Positions 1 through 9,989 of a stretch of 25,833 bases of DNA are shown here, piece after piece. Position numbers and translations under genes: made by a program. Source of the stretch: Chromera velia (lineage: Eukaryota > Sar > Chromeraceae); the NCBI GenBank assembly GCA_018398765.1, contig JAHBMJ010003647.1, forward strand, positions 61,369 to 87,201, in the 5' to 3' direction. The notes beneath the pieces were generated by a model. It had not been told where the DNA came from and did no database searches. It worked only from the letters and a program-made list of their open reading frames with translations. The first letter of the stretch is position 1; the number at the start of each line of letters is the position of its first letter.

Positions 1-18
1 GGGGGGGGGGGGGGGGGG
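1..18. repeat. G homopolymer at window start
   Basis: Eighteen consecutive G. Together with the C run that closes the window this is more likely a contig edge or assembly limit than biology. The following 240 bases are pyrimidine-rich and read as the end of an intron. Confidence 0.9.
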
Positions 19-269
19 CGGGAGGGGATGTTTGTGCGCGTTTGCCTTCCTCTAGCTTATGGTCGCCGTCTTTTTCTCTTCTTTTTCTCTCCTTCTGTCT
101 TTGTCCTTCTCAGAGTTTCTCCTCTCTTTTCTCTTACCCCGCCTACCCTTCCCTCTCTCTTTCTCCCTCTTTTGTTGGGACTGGCTGGGCCTACTGTGTA
201 TTTTCTGGATCGAAGGCTTTCTAACCAACTGGCTCAATCATCTTGACGCACTCACTTTTTGTTGTGCAG

Positions 270-1578
270 ACTCGAGAACAAAGAAGCCAAGCAGGTGCTA
301 ATAAAGAAGAACACCGAACTGGAGAGCAGGTGGGGGATGCAATGCCAATCTTGCCTGCGTGAGGTCGACGTGAAACGCGTAAGACTGGCGGTGCATATGT
401 GTGTGCCTGCGTGAGGTTAACGTAAAACGTATGAGACTGGCAGTGCATGTGTGTATGTCTGCGTGAGGTCGGCGTGAAACATGTGAGACTGGCGGTACAT
501 GTGTGTATGCCTATGTGAAGTCGGTGTGAAATGTATGAGACTGGCGGTGCATATATGTGTGCCTACATGAGGTCGACGTAAAACGCGTGAGACTGGCGGC
601 GCATGTGTGTGTGCCTACATGAGGTCGACGTAAAACGCGTGAGACTGGCGGCGCATGTGTGTGTGCCTACGTGAGGTCGGCGTGAAACGCGTGAGACTGG
701 CGGTACATGTATGTGTGCTTGCGTGAGGTCGGCATCAAACGCATGAGACTGGCGGTGCATGTGTGTGTGCCTGCGTGAGGTTGGCGTGAAACGCGTGAGA
801 CTGGCGGCGTATGTGTGTGTGCCTGGCAGTGCGTGAGGTCGGCGTGCACGCGTGAGACCGGCAAAGCAGAGAGGCTTTTGTGTACCCCCACACATATCTA
901 AATTATGTGCAGGACGGCTTCCGGTCCATTGACTACTGCGGCTGCCAGCATACTGTTGGTCTTTGGTCGTGCAAGTGAGAGGGACTCTGAGAGGAAACGG
1001 CAGAAGTCCAGTCAAAAGGACAGCCCCTCAGCCACTGAGCGCGAGAAAAAGCTACTCGAGAAGGGAAAAGCAGAGGTCCAAAAGATCATCACATGTCTGG
1101 TAGTCTCCTCAGAGGATGCCAAAACGGTGGGGATCATAAGAGAAGACAAGTACATGATCTCTTTCACAGCGGGGAGGGGGAGAAACGGTGGCTCCACTCC
1201 GGTTCCTCTTCGCTTCAGGGACGAGATTATGGTTAGTACATATGTGCATGCAGGATCTGATGCTGACGATCGAGGCTCAGTCTGAATGTGACTTTGAAAT
1301 CGTAGATACCGTTCACTGTGCTCGATCTCTCTGATAAGAATCGTACAATCAAAGAGGATGGCATTGCTCCACATCTCTATCTGTACTATTTTACCACGAC
1401 TGTACATCATCTGCTAGCTATTGTGTATTGAATTAATTTTTGTATGGAAGGAAGGAAGCCGTTGGTGGCAACACAACTTTATTTTCGCTTCCTTTCTTCA
1501 TTGCAGAGCTTCGCGAAGATAACTCTAGAGGCACGGGCCCAGCAGCTGAAGGAGGAGGAGGCTGTTCTCGGGGATTGA
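270..1578 (+). CDS. 3' part of a coiled-coil protein gene (three exons seen)
   Basis: Exons are 270-329, 913-1231 and 1507-1578. The upstream intron ends in TTGTTGTGCAG at 269. Intron 330-912 starts GTGGGG and ends TATGTGCAG; intron 1232-1506 starts GTTAGT and ends CATTGCAG. Phases match at both junctions: AG+G makes one Arg codon, and the second junction falls between codons. The first exon reads as a Lys/Glu-rich heptad-like stretch (LENKEAKQVL...), the second is highly charged with Ser/Arg/Lys, and the last ends in LKEEEAVLGD before TGA. No named domain is recognised. The charge pattern suggests a coiled-coil structural protein. The 5' end lies outside the window. The gene model rests on splice signals and phase, not on homology. 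Confidence 0.6.
345..870. repeat. 52-bp minisatellite inside an intron
   Basis: About ten head-to-tail units. The anchor GAGACTGGC recurs at about 381, 433, 485, 537, 589, 641, 693, 745, 797 and 854, so the period is 52 bp except for one 5-bp expansion in the last unit. Each unit also holds GTGAGGT, TGAAACGCG-like and TGTGTGTGCCT blocks. Units differ mainly by C/T and G/A changes. The array lies wholly within intron 330-912. It leaves one minus-strand frame open (563-1015), which I regard as an accident of the repeat. Confidence 0.9.
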
Positions 1579-1612
1579 TAGATGGATGGAGGAGACTGAT
1601 GGCGACTGATGG

Positions 1613-1894
1613 ATGAACTCGGATAGCGATATGAAGTACGATAATCTTGATCTTGAAGCCCTGAAGGGAAGCGTGAAGAAGGCCAAAAGAGTCATGAAGC
1701 AGGAAAAGGCAGACTACAGAGCTAAGACTATCAATAAGAACAGGAAGGCTCCCATCAGTTTCATCAGCCAGATCGAAGACAGGAAAGAGAGAGCGGCCCC
1801 AAAGCACATGATCGCGAAGGCACCCCTAAGACAGAGAGGAATGCCCATCATCTCTATAGAGCGTTCCGTCGAGTACGGCTTGAAGAAGGCATAA
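1613..1894 (+). CDS. small basic hypothetical protein, possibly a terminal exon
   Basis: An open frame of 93 aa begins 34 bases after the stop of the upstream coiled-coil gene. It is rich in Lys and Arg (VKKAKRVMKQEKADY...) with acidic residues near the N-terminus, predicts helix, and ends EYGLKKA before TAA. All three frames carry stops between 1576 and 1616, so it is not a simple read-on of the upstream gene. It could be a separate short gene, or a last exon reached by alternative splicing of the preceding gene. An A-rich stretch follows. No family is recognised. Confidence 0.4.
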   Translation: MNSDSDMKYDNLDLEALKGSVKKAKRVMKQEKADYRAKTINKNRKAPISFISQIEDRKERAAPKHMIAKAPLRQRGMPIISIERSVEYGLKKA

Positions 1895-3319
1895 GCGCCG
1901 CATGGGGTTTTGAAGAAAAAATTTTGAGTTTAATCAACCGCATAGGTGCAAAACTGTATTTCAGTTTGAGTTTTCACTTTTTAAAAAAAAAAACTTTCCT
2001 CTCCGCACAACTGCTAGCATGCAACTGACTTGCACACGTCTTGAAATGCATGTATCTTTTGACTTATCGCCTCATGCACCGCATCTTAATTGTATGATCC
2101 GCCGCGCACGCATGCATGGTTGTATCACTTTACGTATGTACCGTATACACGCTGCAGCCGGCCGCATGCACGCAGACATGCATAGAATAATTTTATGATC
2201 GATTGATTGTATGGAGGAACGTCCGTGACAAGGGATCGATTTTGATGGAAGCTGACCACGCGCTGCCGCTGCCCGTATGTAAGGCTCTAATGCAATCACC
2301 GCAGACTTAAATTCTTAATCGGTACTATAACGTTCATGTAACAGTTATAAACAGAAGCGAATGCTATACACTGATATGAATTGTTAGTTTTTTTCTGATA
2401 TCAAATTGGTAGTTTTACACGCATTATCATAGACTGTAAAGAATTTGTAGTTTTAATTGAACGTGGAATCTTAATTAATCTTAGAAAGCGGCGAATGCTA
2501 TATGCTGCTAAAAAGAAAAAGAAATAAAATGTTTAAATCATTCTTTTATATACCTTATATGTTGAAGCAAAGTATAAATGAAATGAAGGTTGCCTCTTGT
2601 AGCTTAGAGGTTAACATATAAGATCATGGACCGAATGACCCCGATTCAAGCCCCCATTTAAGTCCCCGAGCATCGCGTTTTAAAAGTCTTAATGTTATAT
2701 CAAAGTAGCATAGCAAACTACACGGAAAGAACCGATTACCATAAGAATTGCCGAATAATTGTACGGTATTAAAGACTTTTGAAAGTCTTTCTAGAAGACT
2801 GCAGAACATGAAATCGGATCAAGAAAATCAGAACACATGCGAGCAAAATATCTGGGAAATGAAGTAAATTAAAAAGTCACACAACTCTTAAGCTGAGCGG
2901 CCTGGACCAGATCAACCTCACCAAGACTTTTGAATACCTCTGCGAGTACTCATTAATGCCTACTCCAACAAGTGGACTTTAACAAATAAAAAACTTTAAT
3001 GACTCACGGATTGAAATTGATGATTGATCATCATCTCAATAGCTAGGTTTTTAGTCATGCAGTCAATACGATGCTCAGCTAGCACTTTTTAAACCATCAT
3101 AGCTTGAGCTGCTTAATTTTACCACTGAGGTTTATCATACCTGGGCCGCTCACGTACGCGGCAACAGCGGGCGGCGGCGTCATGCCAGCATCTGAACCAG
3201 ATTCCGCTCACTCGGCTATGTTAACATCTTCGATTTTAATTAGACTTCAATCTCATTTCATGGATCGAAAAAGGTTAGCAGCATTAGCTTAGGTTTGATA
3301 ATTAAGTTGCTTTGCGTCA
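1895..3319. other. AT-rich intergenic region without supported genes
   Basis: Contains short A/T runs, several GCATGC/TGCATG motifs between about 2015 and 2185, and one tRNA-like element near 2600. Open frames here are short and without coding character. It separates the small plus-strand ORF from the 3' end of the minus-strand KH gene. Confidence 0.7.
2592..2665 (+). other. tRNA-like sequence with pol III A and B boxes
   Basis: TAGCTTAGAGG at 2600-2610 fits the A box and GATTCAAGCCC at 2643-2653 fits the B box, 43 bases apart as in a tRNA. TCAT...ATGA can form an anticodon-like stem with a 7-nt loop. The acceptor and T stems do not pair and U33 is missing, so it is not a working tRNA. It may be a tRNA pseudogene or the head of a tRNA-derived SINE. 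Confidence 0.35.
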
Positions 3320-4666
3320 TCAATTGATGTTCGCCTCCCATTCGTCCACTAGTTTCTCTATCTCGTTGCATGCGTGTGTAACCCTCTCCATTTTCCTCCT
3401 TATTCTTAGAGTGATTTCCTTGTCATCTGTTTGATCTTCCGGCGAGGAACAGATCCTCACACCGAACTTTGAACCCCATTTTTTTTTACCACTCTTCTCA
3501 GTCAAATTCCATGATGACTTTTTCTTCCCTTTTTTCCCACTGAGCTCGCTTGCACAGCTCAGGGGAACGCAAACGTCTTCAAAGACCCAAGTGTCCGAAA
3601 TCATCTGAACCGCTGCGGTCAGTTGGGATCCTTCAAGAGCCCGAATCTCAACCTCAGCACATTCTGAGTCATCTGTATCGGATATTTCGATGGCGGTGCC
3701 CGTTTTTTGAATGATGTCTTTGATGTTGGCACCTTTCTTCCCGATGACAAAACCAACATAGTTGTCCGCGACCAACAACCGAGTAACAAGCACATTTGGG
3801 ATGCAACGCACAATGGGTGACTGAGGGGGATCGAGGTAAAGATTTCGGAAGTTTCCAACAACGAGGAGCATATAGTCTCCCTCAGGGTCCTTCAGTCTCT
3901 CTGCCTGCCTCACTGATGGAGCCGCCCCCCGACACCCTCTCCATCGCGTTTTCACTTCCACCCGCCCCCTCCCGATGCTCCCTTCTTCCACAACACACTC
4001 AATGTCGTGGTCTTTTTGCATCTCCCCGCCTTCGTTCAACCATAGAACCTCCCGAACCCAGGACTGCCGCAACAGCCACTGTACGGCGTACTCCTCCCCC
4101 AATGCGCTTAGATTGGACGGAGGGAGGGACTCCGGCTCGACCAAATGAGTTTCTGACGCGTCCGACCCACTGTCTATGTCGTCTTCGACAATAAGCCAAC
4201 TTGGCGTGTCGTGCGACGTACGTGGCGCTGTGCTCGTGTGACTGTTGACACTCTTCACCTCTCCCCATAAGAGAACGCACTCGGGGACAAGGCTGTCAGA
4301 GAGAGCAGGAAGGTCTCGGGCCACTTGTGTCTGTTGTCCGGTTTTTCCTTTACCGGAAGAATGCTGTGTAGCATAAATTGCTACAGGACGGGTCGAGGGA
4401 TCGTGCGGATGGTCAACGCCAAGCTCTTCAAGCGCAACCTGAGCAGCGTTCTGCCTGGCAGGCTTCAAGGCCGAATGCCAAGGTGACCATGCACCCCATG
4501 AGACGAACAGGGCCTTCGCGAACGTTGAGAAGCTTGATGCGAGCACGGAACTTGGGGGAATGCACGCAATTGTTTCGTTGTTCTTCGATCTGATATTAAT
4601 ACATCTCCTCAGGGCGGCACCCCAGCATTGGCGCAAGCTGCTGGAGATGCTCCTGGAGCATGCCAA
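3320..4666 (-). CDS. DUF3883/NO VEIN-like plus KH domain protein
   Basis: Uninterrupted frame of 448 aa. Residues about 187-285 match the pattern of DUF3883 (NO VEIN C-terminal domain): GEEYAVQWLL, then NEGGE, KDHDIE (218-223) and VEVKT (236-240). The spaced Asp and E-x-K resemble a PD-(D/E)xK nuclease core. Residues about 296-358 are a KH domain with the GXXG loop GKKG at 309-312, which binds single-stranded RNA or DNA. Lys-rich stretches follow (370-400), then a charged helical tail. The N-terminus is rich in Ser and Arg with few acidic residues, so an organelle presequence is possible. The start at 4666 is the first ATG of the open frame; an upstream exon cannot be excluded. Diverges from the dehydrogenase gene across 885 bp. 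The cellular role is not known; a role in RNA or DNA handling is inference. Confidence 0.75.
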   Translation of the reverse strand: MACSRSISSSLRQCWGAALRRCINIRSKNNETIACIPPSSVLASSFSTFAKALFVSWGAWSPWHSALKPARQNAAQVALEELGVDHPHDPSTRPVAIYATQHSSGKGKTGQQTQVARDLPALSDSLVPECVLLWGEVKSVNSHTSTAPRTSHDTPSWLIVEDDIDSGSDASETHLVEPESLPPSNLSALGEEYAVQWLLRQSWVREVLWLNEGGEMQKDHDIECVVEEGSIGRGRVEVKTRWRGCRGAAPSVRQAERLKDPEGDYMLLVVGNFRNLYLDPPQSPIVRCIPNVLVTRLLVADNYVGFVIGKKGANIKDIIQKTGTAIEISDTDDSECAEVEIRALEGSQLTAAVQMISDTWVFEDVCVPLSCASELSGKKGKKKSSWNLTEKSGKKKWGSKFGVRICSSPEDQTDDKEITLRIRRKMERVTHACNEIEKLVDEWEANIN

Positions 4667-5049
4667 TATAATTGGCCATCCTCAAAAGTTTGGCACGAAA
4701 TATGTATTCCTTTCGATGTGCCTTTTCCACCCACGTGTAGGCGTGCACGGCTCTTTCAGTTTAATACGGGTGCTCCCTCGATGGAATCGGCAACTACCCT
4801 CACACGTTTCTTACATACAAATTCTGATCTCAAGGTCTCCACACGATTCTGTAGCTATACCAGATAGTATATAATTGTCCCCACACGGCGGGCTCGAGAC
4901 AGGTCGGAAGGAGCACATCTGCCATACATCTGCCAACCGTCTGCCTGCGTGGCCGGATGATCTCGGATCCACCGTCATGCATGGCGCAATCCTTCAGAAT
5001 TAACTCGGGACGCGAACACAGACAGTCTGTGCAACAGGCATACAGGTGT

Positions 5050-5240
5050 TTGCAACACATGCATATATATATATATACGTATATATAAGCTGCATCATTC
5101 GCTTGAGCAACATGTGAGCATGCATGCATGCAACACGTCGAAGTGTTGCATGCAACTGCAACTTGCCTGAGCTGCTCGCATGCATGCACATGCATGCACG
5201 CGGCTGCATGCATGACCTCGCTGCATGCGCGCGATCTCAT
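5050..5240. promoter_or_regulatory. TGCATG motif cluster in a divergent promoter region
   Basis: About eight TGCATG/GCATGC hexamers lie in the 885-bp space between two divergent genes (starts at 4666 minus and 5551 plus), most between 5117 and 5228, next to an alternating TA tract at about 5064-5088. In apicomplexans the same core is a known ApiAP2 factor site; that this host uses it so is inference. TGCATG also appears by chance at splice acceptors here (TGCATGCAG). Confidence 0.4.
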
Positions 5241-5550
5241 ATGTACGCGTCGTCGGATCAGACTCATGAAGGTCAGACGTTTGAAGAACTATTCATTCAT
5301 AGCACGGAAAAGTCCCCTTGGTACACACGAACTCATTCTCAGAAGCCATAGTACACTGCAAAGCACGCTTCTCTACGCAGAAACTGTGAACCCAAAACAG
5401 CCACGCAAGGAAACGGTTGAGCAATTGTCTTACCTTCGGAGATTGAAGACAAGTGTTGCTTGTGACCCTCGTTGGTCGTTGTACCTGCCGGCGCAACAGT
5501 TGTGCCGACTGTCTTCTGCACCTCTCCAAACCTGTCAAATAGCTTGGCAG

Positions 5551-8474
5551 ATGAAGTGCGTCCGCCTGTTGTTTTCCATTCTCTTGGGGGCCACCCTGGG
5601 TTCCTGTGAGATTAAGTGCAGCAACCCGAAATGCCTTGGGGAGGTGGCCGCTGTCGGCACCCCGGACAACTTCGACTACGACCCTGAGAAGAACAGCCTG
5701 CACCATGACCTCACAGGTGCTCACATTTTGATTTTGGGGGACTCCAGGGGGTCGGGGAGGGCAACAGTCTTGCAGATGCTGGAGGTTGTCGGGAGCACCG
5801 GAAAGGTTCTTGGAGGCTCCCGAACTCCAGTGTCTGATTTGGACGAGACGCTAAAAGATTTGAATGACAATGACAGTCGGTACGTTCATTTCCAGTTCGA
5901 CATGACAAAAACCCCGTCTTATGAGTATTTCAAGAACGTCACGTTGGAGAATACTGAAGTCGTCATTCCTGGAGACCTGGGGGCTGATTACACAGAGCTG
6001 AAGAACCAAATCGAAACTTTCCTCGGGGGGAAAATCGACCACGTCATCGCTAACGCAGGCCTTCTTGCTGCAGGTGCAATTGCAGACGTTCCATGGTCAG
6101 TGGGACCCCGCCTCGTCTAATTCTCTGCTCTTCCTTTTTGTATTTCCCCGTTCCAGCTCCATCGCTGGCTACCCTTGCGTGTCATAAATCTCTCTCGTCT
6201 GGGGGCACGTAACCGAACGCCTCCCTCATTCAGCACGTCGTGTCGTACTTGTCATGGATTCCTCCTCCTCCATCCCCTCTTGCTTTCATCTTGCTGCTTA
6301 GCCCTTTCTCCAAACAACACTCCACCCAGTTCTCCTCATCTCCCGCGTCGATTTTTCCACTTAATTTTTCACTTATTCTCGAAGCTCTTCGCTTTCTTTG
6401 ACCGCCGCCGCTCCTCTCTCTTTCTTTGTGTGGTTGTGTGCATCGTCACCACTTTTTCCTTTATTAAGACCTCCAAGCGTTCTTGATGGGACAACAAAAG
6501 TCGTACAATCCCCTGCACCCACCTCATGCACCGTCTGATGCCCGCTCTTGCAGGTATCACTTCAACGCCAGGGCTCGTGCAGACCTTGCAGACCACGCTG
6601 TTTGGGACACCGTGAAAGAGTACATGAATACAGAGTACGGCACATGGATCTCTCTGGCGACTCTCGACACACGCATCCACCTCGACGTCACCGTGCCGGG
6701 GTATCATTCATCGAAGGCCTACAGGGCCCTCTGGGCTCTCGACATGCACGTCCGTCCGTCCGTCCGTCCGTCCGTTGGTTGGCTTGTTGCACGTCCGGTC
6801 CTCTGTTCGTTGGTTGGTTGCACGTCCAAAGTTCTGCTCGTTGGTTTCCCTTCCGTACCCGCCAGGCACACATGGACTATCTGCATTGTTCTGGTGGTAG
6901 TGGTAGCATCCATTAGATGGCTGTCCAAACGTCACAGAAAAAAAATGAAACGAGTCTACTGAATGAGATTTCAGTAGAGTGGATCTTCTTTTGCCTCCTC
7001 TTTTTTTTTTTGCCTTCTCGGCAGTCACTTTTGACCCGCGTGAAGCATTGGTTGCGGTGATTTTCATGTCCACGAAGCATCACGGGACCAACCCACCTCT
7101 TGCCCAGAGAAGTCCTCCTCCGTTGGCATGACGAGAATCATCCACGCTGCTGTCTCCCTGCCCGCCTGCAGGCGACGACTCGAGACCACCCTAAGTGGAA
7201 GGGTATCCGTTTTGTGTCCCTGGAGCCTTCCTACGTAGATTCCCCCATCAGTTTTCCTCAACACATCGTGATCCCCCCAGAGGAAGACTTTGACTGTCCT
7301 AACACAGTCAACAGAACGATCCTCCTTGCGCAGCTGCTTCTGAACTCCCCCCAAATTATCCCCGTTCTGCCATCTGAAGTCGGTGCAATGATCTTTGAGG
7401 TCATCGCAAGGAAGGACATCGGAAAACCGTTCCCCGACCTTAAGGGTGGCGCTGTACCGAATAGGATCTCTGTTTGGCCTTCGCGAGAGAGAGCTCGAGG
7501 TGCTCTGGGAAGTCTGCCCAGAGTGATTGGAGAGGGAGGCAAAATCGATTTGGACAACCTGTACAGAAACACGCCGTATTCTACCATCGAGGCCCTTCCA
7601 GGATCCGAGCTGGCGTTTGGTCTGATTGGAGTTCGGTGTCGTGACCAGACTCTAGATGATGTCTGGAAGGAATTCGGGATCGAACCTGAGGGAGTGAACA
7701 GAGCCAGGGTGGAGGGGTCCGTGCTGGGAGAAGTGTTCTTTGATGCGCTGCAGACTGACAGAGAAAAAATTCTGCGGTCAGCCGCGGGACGGATCGAAAG
7801 AAGATCCTTTGTGATTCCTTTGTGTGTCAACACGTATCCTTTTGAGAATTTTCTGTGCGTCCTATTTGAGACAGAGCGCCCATCATGTTGGCTGACTCAA
7901 AATTGGCGAAAGTCTTACTTGCTCTCTTCTTTCTTCCCTGCTGTTTCGGTGCTAAAAATTCCTCCCTGACTCCGATCACTCCCTCCCTCCTTGTTTGTGC
8001 TTCTTTCTGCATGCATGCAGTTGGTATGCCCAAAAGGGCCTCGCAGATGAGGACGACTACGAGGAGGCCCTCGCAAAATTGGGGATTGACTCTGAGAAGG
8101 TAGACCAGAAGGTGTTCGAAGCCAACGAGGCTTTCTGGCCTCCTGCAGTGGCACTCGCAGAGGACCTCAACAGGTTGAATCTGAAATTTGGAAAGGGGGT
8201 GGCGGCTCCAGAGGAGGGGGACGGAACCCAAGCGACCCCCGAGGCGATCGAGGGTCTGGAGAACAATCCGAATGCGAAGCTGTATCCTCTCTTCCAAGAT
8301 TTCAAATTCGCTGCAGAGAAACCGTTGGAGTCGAAAGAGCCAGTGAAGGGCCAGTGGAATCCGTACGAAATGGGGGGAAAGGACTCACGAAGTGGAAATT
8401 TAGCCACGCCATCGGGAGTCAGAATTGCTGCCGATCGCCTCACGGGAGGGAAGGGCGAGAACAAGGATGAGTAA
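5551..8474 (+). CDS. secreted/ER-targeted short-chain dehydrogenase/reductase-like protein
   Basis: Four exons: 5551-6095, 6554-6749, 7172-7821, 8021-8474. They sum to 1845 nt, i.e. 614 aa plus TAA, with matching phases at all three junctions (for example TG+G gives Trp across intron 1). Residues 1-19 form a signal peptide (MKCVRLLFSILLGATLGSC). The Rossmann glycine motif GDSRGSG is at 63-69, NAG at 168-170, the catalytic YxxxK as YHSSK at 232-236, and the following PSYVDSP near 265 fits the SDR 'PG' motif. These support NAD(P)-dependent oxidoreduction; the substrate is unknown. At 614 aa it is about twice the length of a classical SDR. The C-terminal ~340 residues show no domain I know and end in a charged Gly/Lys/Glu tail. 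The start was chosen because the signal peptide begins there; the open frame runs further upstream without coding character. Confidence 0.8.
6749..6775 (+). repeat. (GTCC)n microsatellite at a 5' splice site
   Basis: Six GTCC units begin exactly at the donor of intron 2 of the dehydrogenase gene (exon ends at 6749). GTTG-rich and CACGTCC-containing repeats follow to about 6850. Any of several in-register GT dinucleotides could serve as donor; only the first keeps phase 0 with the acceptor at 7171 without adding residues. Confidence 0.7.
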
Positions 8475-9898
8475 ATAGATTTATTTATTTACTGAAGCAT
8501 CTTCTCGTCCAGCCAGTCAGTGTCAAAGTTTGTCCCCATCCATCTGTCTCTGCTTTGATCGGATATAAGAAAGCAAAAAGTCAAATACGAGAATGGAAAT
8601 CTGCAGCATTGACCCCCATAAGTCTTCCTTCTGTTTATTCTCGGTAAGGCAGAATTAGAAAGGGGCACATGCAAGGAGGAAGAAAGGAAAGTCTCATTGT
8701 ACATGAAGAAGAAGCAGGAAGACATGTTGGTTGAGAGCTAGACTGCAGGCAGGCAGTCAAAGAGACAGACAGACGGATGGTTCCAATGGCAGAAAACCAG
8801 AACAGGGCTGTCGCCCGGGTTGGAAGTTGGAGCAACAGCTCCGATTGATTCAATGCGACCTGTATGTGGTGTTTCATTCAAGTGGAGTGTCCACGCAGTG
8901 CCACTTGCGGCAGAGCAAGGATAGACAGAAAACATGCCTGTTCATGTGGCCTATATGTAGAATTGAAAAGAGTTGTACGCATTAAACGCATTGTTTTATA
9001 ATACAACCGCATGCCTTTTCTGAGGCTTTTCATACAATTTGAACTGAGAACGCGCCGCTTTCAATTATGATGCGTACGTAAGCAACTGAATGACAACTAA
9101 TAGACATTATACGTGCATATAAGTATCTAAATTACCAGCTAAATTATTAAGTTCAAATATAGAAAGAAAAAATATAAAATCAATATGAATAACTTACTAT
9201 TGAAATAATACCATACGCAGTGAACATGCAATTAGTATTTTTTTTTTAATCCTATAGTTTGAATCTTTGATTGATTGATTGATTGATTGAGGGTTAAAGC
9301 CTAAATCCAGCGATGCCAGACCCTAAGCCACTAACAAGGCTTTGAGGACAACCCCATGTTATGTAAAACGCTCACTCAACTAAGGTTCTATGGGGCATTT
9401 GAACGCTTGTAAAACTATGCGTCCCCTTCGCTTTATCTATAGTTTTGAATGCATGCGGGCCATGAAAAGCTAGGCTGACCGCTAGGCTGACCGTTTTTAG
9501 TCTCGTTCTAGGTGACGCACAGTGGTAAAAAAAAAAAAAAATAGACATATCGAGATTTTTTTTTTCTTTTTTTTTTTTCTGGTGGTCAAAGATCTAAGCA
9601 AACTTAGCAAAAGTATAGGTTTTGTAGGTAGATGTGTTTTTGTTATATGTTTGGCACTTCCAATTAATAAAATAATTAAAAAAAAAAAAAAAGATTAGGG
9701 TTCTCGAGATTTTTTTTTTCTTTTTTTTTATCACTATGCGTCGCCTAGGTCTCGTTAGAGTTCATCGATTCTTGAACAATAAATCGAACAATAGTATACC
9801 AACTATTACCAAGTATAACATACATGATACATCTTGACGGTGCAAGTTGATACTCAGCAGTGGGCCACGGGAAAATCGATCTGGAATATTGACCCTCA
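8475..9898. other. gene-poor region with microsatellites and A/T runs
   Basis: After the dehydrogenase stop come a likely 3' UTR and AT-rich DNA. It holds a TTGA microsatellite (9267-9290), a short tandem duplication of GCTAGGCTGACC near 9472-9493, and two similar blocks (about 9525-9580 and 9676-9730). Each block has an A run of about 15, then TCGAGA, then a long T run broken by one C. I see no gene. Confidence 0.65.
9267..9290. repeat. (TTGA)n microsatellite
   Basis: About six TTGA units. The same unit reappears inside the Rep remnant at 11331-11358. Confidence 0.85.
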
Positions 9899-9989
9899 AC
9901 TCCTGTAGTCGCTCTTCTGTAGTCACCCCTCACCGCCGCCTAGCATTGCCACCCCCAACCGCCCGGGGCGCTTCCCCGCCAAGCATTAC
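9899..9989 (+). repeat. GC-rich repeat copy L with CRESS-origin-like end
   Basis: About 90 bp, nearly identical (mostly transitions apart) to two inverted copies at 14893-15056. It contains two TGTAGTC words, a block GCCTAGCATTGCC, a C/G-rich core CCCGGGGCGCTTCCCC, and ends in AAGCATTAC (9981-9989). That ending is one base from AAGTATTAC, a nonamer form found at rolling-circle origins of circular ssDNA viruses. It starts 22 bases beyond the stop of the Rep remnant, so it may be that replicon's non-coding region. That link is inference. Confidence 0.6.

Noticed and set aside
1-18. Telomeric or structured end
   Set aside because: A plain G run without a repeat unit, matched by a C run at the other end; a contig-edge artefact is simpler.
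345-870. CRISPR array
   Set aside because: The whole 52-bp unit repeats without unique spacers, in a eukaryotic intron: a minisatellite.
563-1015. Long minus-strand frame (150 codons) over the minisatellite
   Set aside because: It is produced by the repeat itself, lies antisense to a well-phased intron, and has no domain.
2592-2665. Functional tRNA gene
   Set aside because: Acceptor and T stems do not pair and the anticodon loop lacks the invariant U33.
7258-7833. 191-codon minus-strand ORF
   Set aside because: Antisense shadow of dehydrogenase exon 3, whose plus-strand frame carries SDR motifs and fitting splice sites.
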